From JACVRW01 sp963803085 (GTDB lineage Bacteria; Actinomycetota; Thermoleophilia; Solirubrobacterales; Thermoleophilaceae): a stretch of 64,000 nucleotides of DNA. The stretch lies in NCBI GenBank assembly GCA_963803085.1, contig CAWDLE010000017.1:233282-297281 (forward strand). Direction: 5' to 3'. Each line of letters starts with the position of its first letter. Positions within the stretch are counted from its first letter, which is position 1. This document shows positions 15,901 to 23,594 of the stretch, piece by piece. The translations under genes were made by a program, and so were the position numbers. The notes below the pieces were generated by a model that saw only the letters and a program-made list of their open reading frames with translations, searched no databases and had not been told where the DNA came from.

Positions 15901-16380
15901 ATGGCGGCACGAGAGACAGTCCTCACACCTGAAGGCCTTGAAGAGCTGAAGGCCAAGATCGACCACCTCAGCGGCAACCGCCGCCGGGAGGTCGCCGAGC
16001 GCATCAAGGAAGCTCGCGAGTTCGGCGACATCTCCGAGAACGCGGAGTACGACGACGCCAAGAACGAGCAGGCGATGCTCGAGAAGCAGATCTCCGATCT
16101 CGAAGAGAAGCTCCGCAACGCCCGCGTGATCGACGCAAAGTCGGTCGACACCGACACCGTCAACGTCGGCGCCACGGTGCACGTGAAGGACCAGAAGACG
16201 GACAAGTCGACGAAGTTCAAGATCGTCGGCTCCGCCGAGGCCGACCCGTCCGAGAGCAAGCTCTCGAACGAGTCACCCGTCGGGCGCGCCCTGATCGGCC
16301 ACAAGCGCGGCGAGACCGTGAGCGTGCAGGTCCCCCGCGGCCCGGCACGCAAGCTGAAGATCACCAAGATCGAACGCTAG
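15901..16380 (+). CDS. greA: Transcription elongation factor GreA
   Basis: Rescues backtracked RNA polymerase by stimulating transcript cleavage. The 159-residue protein has an N-terminal coiled coil with the catalytic acidic tip (FGDISENAEYDDAKNEQ) and a C-terminal FKBP-like domain (SPVGRALIGHKRGETVSV). GGAGG at 15880-15884 is 16 bases from the ATG, a long spacing. TACACT at 15859-15864 is a possible -10 box. Confidence 0.95.
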   Translation: MAARETVLTPEGLEELKAKIDHLSGNRRREVAERIKEAREFGDISENAEYDDAKNEQAMLEKQISDLEEKLRNARVIDAKSVDTDTVNVGATVHVKDQKTDKSTKFKIVGSAEADPSESKLSNESPVGRALIGHKRGETVSVQVPRGPARKLKITKIER

Positions 16381-16405
16381 CCCAGCCCGCCCGCTGTCCC
16401 GCTAG

Positions 16406-16411
16406 TAGCCT
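16406..16411 (+). promoter_or_regulatory. Candidate -10 box of lysS
   Basis: TAGCCT ends eight bases before the GTG of lysS with no ribosome site between, another leaderless-looking start. It lies only 26 bases after the greA stop. Confidence 0.35.
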
Positions 16412-16419
16412 CCGGCCGC

Positions 16420-17835
16420 GTGGACGAGTCCGCCTCCGACGAGCCGCGCGTCGACGATCGGCGCGCCAAGCTGGCGCGCCTGCGCGAGCAGGGCATTGAC
16501 CCGTTCCCGCACGAGTTCCCGGGGGTCACGCCCATCGCCGAGATCCACGCCGCCCACGACGCCCTCGAGGCGGGTGAGGAGACCGACCAGGAGTACCGCA
16601 TCGCCGGCCGCATGACGGCCCGGCGCGGCCACGGTGGCGCCGCGTTCCTGGACATCGTGGATCGCAGCGGCAAGCTCCAGGTCCACGCGAAGACTGATGT
16701 CCTCGGTGCCGAGTCGTTCGAGACCCTGACGTCCCTGGACATCGGCGACCTGCTCGGCATCGACGGAACCGTGTTCAAGTCACGCAGAGGCGAGCTATCC
16801 CTGCGCGCCACGGGCTGGACGCTCCTCGCGAAGTCATTGCGTTCAGTGCCCAAGGAGTACTACGGCGTAGAGGACGTCGAGACGAGGTACCGCCACCGCG
16901 AGGTCGACCTGATCGCGAACCCGGAGACCCGTGAGCTCTTCATCCTCCGCACCAGGGTCGTGCGCGCCATCCGCCACTGGCTGGACGAGCGCGGCTTCCT
17001 CGAGGTCGAGACGCCGATCCTCCAGCCGCTCTACGGCGGCGCTCTGGCGCGCCCGTTCGTGACCCACCACAACGAGCTCGACCGCGACCTGTTCCTGCGG
17101 ATCGCGGACGAGCTGTACCTGAAGCGACTGATCGTGGGCGGCCTCGAGCGGGTGTACGAGATCGGCAAGGACTTCCGCAACGAGGGGGTCTCGTACAAGC
17201 ACAACCCCGAGTTCACGATGCTCGAGTGGTACGAGGCGTATGCGGACTACAACGACATCGCGAACCGCCTCGAGGAGCTCATCTCCTTCGTGGCCGAGGA
17301 GGTGGGCTACGACGGCCCGATCGACTTCTCGCGCCCCTGGACGCGCCTGACGCTGGGCGACGCCATCAAGGACAAGACGGGGATCGACATCTACGGCGAC
17401 GACGAGCTGCCGGGCGAGGGCACCTGGGCAAAGCGCGTGGACGACCTGCTCTCGAAGCACGTGGAGCCGGACCTCCAGAACCCGACCTTCGTCATGGACT
17501 ACCCGAAGGAGCTCTCACCCTTCGCGAAGGACCACCGCTCCAAGCCCGGCCTCGTCGAGCGCTTCGAGGCCTTCGCCGGCGGCATGGAGTTCTCGAACGC
17601 GTTCACCGAGCTGAACGACCCGGACGAGCAGCGCGCCCGCTTCGAGCAGCAGCGCGCGGACCAGGCCGCGGGCGACGAGGAGACTCAGCCCTACGACGAG
17701 GACTACGTCCAGGCACTGGAGCACGGCATGCCGCCGACAGGCGGCATCGGCATCGGCATCGACCGACTGGTGATGATCCTCAGCGGCCGCCACGGGATCC
17801 GCGAGGTCGTGCTCTTCCCGGCGATGCGGAACTGA
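16420..17835 (+). CDS. lysS: Lysyl-tRNA synthetase, class II
   Basis: Charges tRNA-Lys. The 471-residue protein has an N-terminal OB-fold anticodon-binding domain (about residues 60-150, RIAGRMTARRGHGGAAF...KLQVHAK) and a class II catalytic core: motif 1 around FLEVETPILQPLYGGALARPF, motif 2 FRNEGVSYKHNPEFTMLE, and motif 3 GGIGIGIDRLVMIL. Length is normal. It converges with the lipoprotein gene, with only 10 bases between stops. Confidence 0.95.
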   Translation: MDESASDEPRVDDRRAKLARLREQGIDPFPHEFPGVTPIAEIHAAHDALEAGEETDQEYRIAGRMTARRGHGGAAFLDIVDRSGKLQVHAKTDVLGAESFETLTSLDIGDLLGIDGTVFKSRRGELSLRATGWTLLAKSLRSVPKEYYGVEDVETRYRHREVDLIANPETRELFILRTRVVRAIRHWLDERGFLEVETPILQPLYGGALARPFVTHHNELDRDLFLRIADELYLKRLIVGGLERVYEIGKDFRNEGVSYKHNPEFTMLEWYEAYADYNDIANRLEELISFVAEEVGYDGPIDFSRPWTRLTLGDAIKDKTGIDIYGDDELPGEGTWAKRVDDLLSKHVEPDLQNPTFVMDYPKELSPFAKDHRSKPGLVERFEAFAGGMEFSNAFTELNDPDEQRARFEQQRADQAAGDEETQPYDEDYVQALEHGMPPTGGIGIGIDRLVMILSGRHGIREVVLFPAMRN

Positions 17836-17845
17836 GGCCGGGCTC

Positions 17846-18250
17846 TCAGCCGTTGACGGCCTGCTTCAGCGCCGTCTCCGCCTGCTGCACTTCCGCGCTC
17901 GACTTCACCAGCTGCTTGGCGGCTGCCTGCTGCTTCACGGGATCCTTGGAGCGCACCGCGTCGGCAACCTCGCTCAGGTCCTGGGTCACGCGGTCCAGGC
18001 CGGCCAGCATCTTGTCCATCTCGTCCTGGGCGTCCTCCGGCGGATCCAGGTCGGCCAGGTTGTCGCGTGTCTCGCCCGTTCGCTCGGCGAGCTTGTCGAA
18101 CTGCGCGGCGTTGGTCCCCCCGTTGGTTTGGAGCTCGCTAAGCGGCTTCACGGCTTCGTTGTAGTCCTCGGTGAACGAGTCACCCGAGCCACCGCCGCAA
18201 CCGGCTACGGCAAGCAGGACGAGGAGCATTACCGGCGAAGTGAGCTTCAT
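17846..18250 (-). CDS. Predicted lipoprotein, helical
   Basis: A 134-residue protein with a lipoprotein signal peptide: MKLTSPVMLLVLLAVAGC, where LAVAGC is the lipobox and the cysteine would be lipidated, followed by a GGGSGDS linker. The mature part is charged and probably all-helical (KLAERTGETRDNLADLDPPEDAQDEMDKM), similar in layout to other extracytoplasmic helical-bundle lipoproteins. ATG 18250 is chosen because it places the signal peptide correctly. Function not recognised. Confidence 0.78.
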   Translation of the reverse strand: MKLTSPVMLLVLLAVAGCGGGSGDSFTEDYNEAVKPLSELQTNGGTNAAQFDKLAERTGETRDNLADLDPPEDAQDEMDKMLAGLDRVTQDLSEVADAVRSKDPVKQQAAAKQLVKSSAEVQQAETALKQAVNG

Positions 18251-18444
18251 TCCCCGGAACCTACCCATGATGCGGGTTTTAGGGCTTCGTGAAGGCGAAA
18301 TCGACACTGGGGTGCGTTGGTAGAGTTGTTCCCGCGGGTCGGCGTTTTCCGCCACCTCTCAGGCGAACGGCGTAGATGCCGATCTAATGAGAAAGAACGG
18401 GCAACACCGCCCCCGTAGTTTCCCGACAGATAAGAGAGCACAGC

Positions 18445-21063
18445 GTGTTTGAGCGCTTCACCGAACGGGCTCGCCAGGTGGTCGTCCTCGCCCAAGAGGA
18501 GGCCCGCATCCTCAAGCACAATTACATCGGCACCGAGCACATCCTCCTTGGCCTGCTGCGCGAGGAGGAGGGTCTCGCTGCGCGCGTACTTGAGTCCCTC
18601 GACATCACCGTCGAGCGCGTCCGCGCTCAGGTGGTCCGCATCGTGGGTTCCGGCGAGGAAGTGACCTCGGGGCAGATCCCGTTCACTCCGCGCGCAAAGA
18701 AGGTGCTCGAGCTCGCACTGCGCGAGGCGCTCTCGCTCGGCCACAACTACATCGGAACCGAGCACATCCTGCTCGGCCTCGTGCGCGAGAACGAGGGAGT
18801 TGCCGCCCGCATCCTCCTCGACTTCGACGCCGACTCCGAGAAGATCCGCAACGAGGTCATCCGCATGCTCTCCGGCCCCGGTGGCCGTCAGGGCCGCGCG
18901 GGTGCCGCCGCCGGCGCGCAGGGCGAGGGCAAGAAGTCCTCGAAGCTGCTCGACCAGTTCGGCCGCAACCTCACCAAGCTCGCCGCCGAGGGCAAGCTGG
19001 ACCCGGTCGTGGGCCGCGAGACCGAGATCGAGCGGATCATGCAGATCCTCTCCCGCCGCCAGAAGAACAACCCCGTTCTGATCGGCGAGCCGGGCGTGGG
19101 CAAGACCGCCGTGGTCGAGGGCCTCGCCCAGCTGATCACGAACGGCGAGGTGCCGGAGCTGCTGAAGAACAAGCAGATCTACACGCTCGACCTGGCCGCC
19201 CTCGTGGCGGGCTCGAAGTACCGCGGTGAGTTCGAGGAGCGCCTCAAGAAGGTGATGAAGGAGATCACCCAGCGCGGCGACATCATCCTGTTCATCGACG
19301 AGCTCCACAACCTCGTGGGCGCAGGCGCCGCCGAGGGCGCGATCGACGCGGCCAGCATCCTGAAGCCGGCCCTCGCCCGCGGCGAGCTCCAGACGATCGG
19401 CGCGACCACGCTCGACGAGTACCGCAAGTACCTGGAGCGCGACTCCGCGCTCGAGCGCCGCTTCCAGCAGATCCGGGTCGACCAGCCCTCCACGGAGGAC
19501 ACGGTCCAGATCCTGAAGGGCCTGCGCGACCGCTACGAGCAGCACCACCGCGTCGGCATCACCGACGAGGCGCTCGAGGCAGCCGCCGAGCTGGCGGACC
19601 GCTACATCTCCGACCGCTTCCTGCCGGACAAGGCGATCGACCTCATCGACGAGGCCGCGTCACGTGCGCGCATCAAGTCGATGACCGCCCCGCCCGTGTA
19701 CCGCGATCTCGAGGAGGAGATCGAGACCACACGGCGCGACAAGGAGGCCGCGATCGAGGCGCAGGAGTTCGAGAAGGCAGCGAACCTGCGTGACAAGGAG
19801 CGCCAGCTCACCAACAAGAAGCGCGAGCTCGAGGAGCAGTGGCGTTCCGGCGAGTCCGGAGAGCGCCCGGAGATCGGCGAGGAGGAGATCGCCGACATCG
19901 TCTCGATGTGGACCGGTATCCCGGTGTTCAAGCTCACCGAGGCCGAGACGCAGAAGCTGATGCGCATGGAGGAGGAGCTCCACAAGCGCGTCATCGGGCA
20001 GAACGCCGCCATCGAGGCGGTCTCGAAGGCCATCCGCCGCTCGCGGGCAGGCCTGAAGGACCCCAAGCGCCCCACCGGCTCGTTCATCTTCCTCGGCCCC
20101 TCGGGCGTCGGGAAGACCGAGCTGGCGCGCACGCTGGCCGAGTTCCTGTTCGGCGACGAGGACGCGATGGTCCGCATCGACATGTCGGAGTACATGGAGA
20201 AGCACTCCGTGTCACGGCTCGTCGGCTCGCCTCCCGGCTACATCGGGTACGACGAGGGTGGCCAGCTCACCGAGGCCGTGCGGCGCAAGCCGTACAGCGT
20301 GCTCCTGCTCGACGAGATCGAGAAGGCGCACCCGGACGTGTTCAACATCCTGCTTCAGATCCTCGAGGACGGACGGCTCACGGACGCCCAGGGGCGCACC
20401 GTGGATTTCCGCAACGCGATCGTGATCATGACCTCGAACGTCGGCGCCTCCGAGATCGCCAAGAACACCGGCATCGGATTCACGGTGGGCGACGAGACCG
20501 GCGTGACCTACGAGGACATGAAGGTCCGGATCATGGGCGAGCTCAAGAAGGTCTTCCGGCCTGAGTTCCTCAACCGGATCGACGAGGTGATCGTCTTCCA
20601 CAAGCTCACCAAGGAGGAGATCACCGAGATCGTCGATCTCCTGCTGAAGCGGATCCGGGAGTCGCTGGCCGAGCGCGAGCTGTCGCTCAACCTCTCCAGC
20701 GATGCCGCGGACTTCCTCGTCGAAAAGGGCTGGGACCCCGCCATGGGCGCACGCCCGCTGCGCAGGGCGATCCAGCGCTACATCGAGGATCCGCTCGCCG
20801 ACGAGGTGCTCGCGCAGTCCATGCCGCCCGGCTCGACCATCGAGGTCGGCAAGGCCGCGGAGGAGGACGAGAAGGACATGACGATCACGATCGTCAAGCC
20901 CAAGGAGCGCAAGCGCGAGACCGTGGGTGTGGGAGCGAAGGGCGATGCCCGCGAGGAGGGGTCCTCCACGGACCCGTCCAACGAGAACGCGCCCGAGCTG
21001 CCTGACGATCCGGAAGTTCTGCCGGACGTGCCGGACGCTCCGCCCGAGCCCGAGGAGAGCTAG
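18445..21063 (+). CDS. clpC: ATP-dependent Clp protease ATPase subunit ClpC
   Basis: AAA+ unfoldase of 872 residues that feeds substrates to ClpP. Two N-domain repeats (FTERARQVVVLAQEEAR and FTPRAKKVLELALREA), first AAA domain with GEPGVGKT at about 214 and FIDELHNLVGAG, a UVR-type coiled-coil segment (IEAQEFEKAANLRDKERQL) in the middle region, and the second AAA domain with GPSGVGKTELA at about 551 and LLLDEIEKAHPDVFN. The C terminus is a long acidic tail rich in Pro, Asp and Glu. GATAAGA upstream of the GTG may be its -10 region. No clpP is present here. Confidence 0.95.
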   Translation: MFERFTERARQVVVLAQEEARILKHNYIGTEHILLGLLREEEGLAARVLESLDITVERVRAQVVRIVGSGEEVTSGQIPFTPRAKKVLELALREALSLGHNYIGTEHILLGLVRENEGVAARILLDFDADSEKIRNEVIRMLSGPGGRQGRAGAAAGAQGEGKKSSKLLDQFGRNLTKLAAEGKLDPVVGRETEIERIMQILSRRQKNNPVLIGEPGVGKTAVVEGLAQLITNGEVPELLKNKQIYTLDLAALVAGSKYRGEFEERLKKVMKEITQRGDIILFIDELHNLVGAGAAEGAIDAASILKPALARGELQTIGATTLDEYRKYLERDSALERRFQQIRVDQPSTEDTVQILKGLRDRYEQHHRVGITDEALEAAAELADRYISDRFLPDKAIDLIDEAASRARIKSMTAPPVYRDLEEEIETTRRDKEAAIEAQEFEKAANLRDKERQLTNKKRELEEQWRSGESGERPEIGEEEIADIVSMWTGIPVFKLTEAETQKLMRMEEELHKRVIGQNAAIEAVSKAIRRSRAGLKDPKRPTGSFIFLGPSGVGKTELARTLAEFLFGDEDAMVRIDMSEYMEKHSVSRLVGSPPGYIGYDEGGQLTEAVRRKPYSVLLLDEIEKAHPDVFNILLQILEDGRLTDAQGRTVDFRNAIVIMTSNVGASEIAKNTGIGFTVGDETGVTYEDMKVRIMGELKKVFRPEFLNRIDEVIVFHKLTKEEITEIVDLLLKRIRESLAERELSLNLSSDAADFLVEKGWDPAMGARPLRRAIQRYIEDPLADEVLAQSMPPGSTIEVGKAAEEDEKDMTITIVKPKERKRETVGVGAKGDAREEGSSTDPSNENAPELPDDPEVLPDVPDAPPEPEES

Positions 21064-21067
21064 CGCT

Positions 21068-21433
21068 TCAGCGCCCTTGCTCGACCGTCTCCACCTTGCC
21101 GGTGTTGGCGTTGATACGCACCACGGCGAGCGCGCTGAAGCTCCCCGGCTGCTTGCCTGGCCGCGACAGCGATACGACCCAGAACGGCTTAGACGGCACG
21201 CCCTGACGCAGCAGCTTGATCTGCGTGCGTTGGGGCGTGAAGTCCACCTGCTTCTCTGCCTTGGCGATCGCCTGGTCCTTGTCCAAGCGGATCGACGACT
21301 TCTGGCAGGTCTGGGAGGCCACGAACGCGAGCAGAAGCACCGATAGCACCACGCCCGCGCGAAGCCACTTGGGGCCGGGAGCCGTGAGCGGAGTGCCCCA
21401 GCGTCCGACCTCCGCTTGAGCGGTGGGGGTCAC
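21068..21433 (-). CDS. Membrane-anchored small protein, last gene of the amt operon
   Basis: A 121-residue protein: cytoplasmic N terminus, one transmembrane helix (WLRAGVVLSVLLLAFVASQ, about 24-42), then an extracytoplasmic domain with DKDQAIAKAEKQVDFTPQRTQIKLLRQG and FWVVSLSR...ALAVVRINANTGKVETV. The D-x-N-T-G-K-V ending of the domain recalls PepSY-like modules, which is a tentative match. The GTG start lies 16 bases after the preceding stop. It converges with clpC, with four bases between stops. Confidence 0.6.
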   Translation of the reverse strand: MTPTAQAEVGRWGTPLTAPGPKWLRAGVVLSVLLLAFVASQTCQKSSIRLDKDQAIAKAEKQVDFTPQRTQIKLLRQGVPSKPFWVVSLSRPGKQPGSFSALAVVRINANTGKVETVEQGR

Positions 21434-21449
21434 CTGAGGAGCAGGTGGC

Positions 21450-21617
21450 TCAGACGGTGGGACGGAACTCCGTCCCGATGTTCGTGAACAGCACGATCAC
21501 CAGGACCACGATGGCACACAGGATCGAGATCGCAAGCATCGCGAGCTCGAAGCTCTTTTTGTGAGTCTGAAGCGGCAGGAACCCGATCTGCCTCTTGCTG
21601 CTTCCGTTGTTGATCAT
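21450..21617 (-). CDS. 55-residue single-span membrane protein in the amt operon
   Basis: Translation gives a basic, polar N terminus (MINNGSSKRQIGFLPLQTHK) followed by one strongly hydrophobic helix (ELAMLAISILCAIVVLVIVLF) and a short tail (TNIGTEFRPTV). Its ATG overlaps the stop of the upstream gene (ATGA), good evidence that it is real despite its size. No family recognised. Such small proteins often serve as assembly or regulatory subunits of membrane complexes. Confidence 0.7.
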   Translation of the reverse strand: MINNGSSKRQIGFLPLQTHKKSFELAMLAISILCAIVVLVIVLFTNIGTEFRPTV

Positions 21618-21964
21618 CGCTCGGTGTCTCCCACTCCTCCGGGCTGGGGCGCTGGCCCGCCCGTCGGACTAGATGGTCCGCCAAATCCCGCGACCGCTTG
21701 GATCAGCCGGCGGTTTTCGTACAAGACCCAGGCGACCAGGACCACGACCATCACGACGATGCCGAGCCAGGTGAGGATCATGTACGCGGTTTCAGCGCCG
21801 CTGCCGTCTTCGCCGTACGTCGAGCCGGGCATGAAGGTCCCGAAGCCCGCGCAGTCCTGGTAGTTGTTCTGCAGAATGAAGTCGGCGGTGTCGTCAACAC
21901 GTGACGCTTCGGAGCCCGCTCCATGCGTGATGCAGTCGGGCGCACTGTTGATGATCGCGGGCAT
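21614..21964 (-). CDS. 116-residue membrane protein next to the ammonium transporter
   Basis: The start codon directly abuts the amt stop and the stop overlaps the next gene. An N-terminal segment of about 60 residues has two cysteines (C10 and a later QDCAGFG) and is followed by one transmembrane helix (AYMILTWLGIVVMVVVLVAWVLY) and a Pro/Gly-rich tail (GGPSSPTGGPAPQPGGVG). If the tail is cytoplasmic, the Cys-containing domain would be outside, where a disulfide is possible. Family not recognised. Confidence 0.7.
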   Translation of the reverse strand: MPAIINSAPDCITHGAGSEASRVDDTADFILQNNYQDCAGFGTFMPGSTYGEDGSGAETAYMILTWLGIVVMVVVLVAWVLYENRRLIQAVAGFGGPSSPTGGPAPQPGGVGDTER

Positions 21965-23398
21965 CTAGACCACCGCCTCGTCTCTCGCTCTTTGCAACAC
22001 GACTGTGGCCTCTACGGGGGTGCCGTCCGGTTCGACGAGATGCTCGGTTGCCACAGCCACCTCCGGTAGGTACAGGTTGGGCGAGTACTCGGCCACGTCC
22101 AGGCCCATGAGCTCGACCTCCGGCGGCACGCGCAGGATGTTGAGCTTCTTCATGACCCAGGAGCACGCGTAGCCGGTGAGGAAGCCGAGCGGCAGGAAGG
22201 TGGCCATGCCGATCAGTTGGCCGCCGATCGAGCTGTCCACGTTGTTCACGCCGGTCGGGTAGCCAGCGGCGAATACACCGACCCAGAGCAATCCGAGGAA
22301 GCCCATAGCGCCGTGGACCGCCACTGCTCCGACGGCATCGTCCACGCGCATGCTCTTCTCGAGCCAGTTGCCCACGTAGACCGCGATCGCCGCGCTGGCC
22401 ATGGCGATCAGGTAGCCGAGCGTGGGTGCGTACACGTCCGCACCAGCGGACACGCTGATCACACCTGCCAGGCCGCCGGATACCGTCCAGAACGGGTCAC
22501 CTCGAGAGGCGAAGTAGCCGCCCGTGAACCCGCCGGCGAAGCCCATCGTGATGATCATCGCGATCGAGCCGAGAGTGGTCGGGCTCAGGTAGATGTTGGC
22601 CCAGCCGGGGAAGGACGTGGACGCGATCACGAGGCACGCCGCGTAGAAGGCGTAGAACCCGGTGAAGATCAGCATCAGACCGAGCAGGGTCATGTGCAGG
22701 TTGTGTGGCCTGAACTGTCTGGCCAGGCCCTCCCGCGTGTATTTCCCTATTCGCGGACCGAGGTTGAAGAGCACACCGAGCGTGAACGCGCCCGCCACGC
22801 CGTGCACCACCCCCGAGGCGATCGAGTCATGGAATCCGAAGCGGAGCGTGAGCCAGCCGCCGGCGCTCCAGCCCCAGGCGGCGTCGAGGATCCATACGAC
22901 CGAGCCCAGGACGCACGCGAGGATCAGGTAGGCCGAGAGCCGCGCGCGCTCGATGATCGCGCCGGACATGATCGACGCCGTGGTCCACGAGAAGAGCAGG
23001 AAGGCCAGGAAGAAGACGAGGTTGATGTTGTTCGTCAGGTTCGGGCCGAAGGCGTCGGACCACGGGATGCCGCCGCCGCAGGCCGCGGACGTGAAGTCGC
23101 TCGAGTTCGGGCCGATCGGCAGGCCGGGCTGGTTGCAGTTGTAGATCCACCAGCCGAAGTAGTAGAAGGTCGGCGTGACGACGGCGATCGTGAGGATGTT
23201 CTTCATCGCCGTGGCCATCGCGTTCTTCTTGCGCGCGACGCCGGTTTCGTACGACATGAAGCCCGCGTGGATGAGCCACATGAGTACGACGGTGAAGAAG
23301 TAGAACTGCTCGCCCAGGATTGCACTGTCGAGCGCCTGGCCCGAGGCGCTCGCTGCGTCCTCTAGCCTGTCGACCTGCGCGATCAGCGTTGCGATCAT
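21965..23398 (-). CDS. amt: Ammonium transporter, Amt family
   Basis: A 477-residue polytopic membrane protein for ammonium uptake. Family features: the N-terminal FFTVVLMWLIHAGFMSYETG, an AWGWSAGGWL segment, the first pore histidine region (HDSIASGVVHGVAGAFTLG) and the second (DDAVGAVAVHGAMGFLGLLWVG). The C-terminal cytosolic tail is long. No PII (glnK) gene is adjacent, unlike most bacterial amt genes; instead three small membrane proteins follow in the same operon. A good ribosome site (GGAGGG) precedes the ATG. It is divergent from a PucR-type regulator. Confidence 0.93.
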   Translation of the reverse strand: MIATLIAQVDRLEDAASASGQALDSAILGEQFYFFTVVLMWLIHAGFMSYETGVARKKNAMATAMKNILTIAVVTPTFYYFGWWIYNCNQPGLPIGPNSSDFTSAACGGGIPWSDAFGPNLTNNINLVFFLAFLLFSWTTASIMSGAIIERARLSAYLILACVLGSVVWILDAAWGWSAGGWLTLRFGFHDSIASGVVHGVAGAFTLGVLFNLGPRIGKYTREGLARQFRPHNLHMTLLGLMLIFTGFYAFYAACLVIASTSFPGWANIYLSPTTLGSIAMIITMGFAGGFTGGYFASRGDPFWTVSGGLAGVISVSAGADVYAPTLGYLIAMASAAIAVYVGNWLEKSMRVDDAVGAVAVHGAMGFLGLLWVGVFAAGYPTGVNNVDSSIGGQLIGMATFLPLGFLTGYACSWVMKKLNILRVPPEVELMGLDVAEYSPNLYLPEVAVATEHLVEPDGTPVEATVVLQRARDEAVV

Positions 23399-23506
23399 GC
23401 GTCCCTCCTGGCCAAGCGGCCGCTGACACCGTCAGTTAACGAACACGGCCTGACTGCGCGACGGTATTACCGCCCGGCGCTTCACCGCAACGTATGATGG
23501 ACACAT

Positions 23507-23537
23507 CGTTCTGGACGAACGAGTGTCACTACGACAC
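23507..23537. promoter_or_regulatory. Two tandem inverted repeats between amt and the PucR-type regulator
   Basis: CGTTC-N5-GAACG (23507-23521) and GTGTC-N5-GACAC (23523-23537) have the same 5-5-5 layout with centres 16 bases apart, in the 196-base divergent gap. They are plausible operator half-sites for the adjacent PucR-type protein or another dimeric regulator. Confidence 0.4.
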
Positions 23538-23594
23538 ATATGGTGACGCGGCGGCCGCGGTTACGATGGCCGCCCAACCGCGAGGAAGGCTCGT

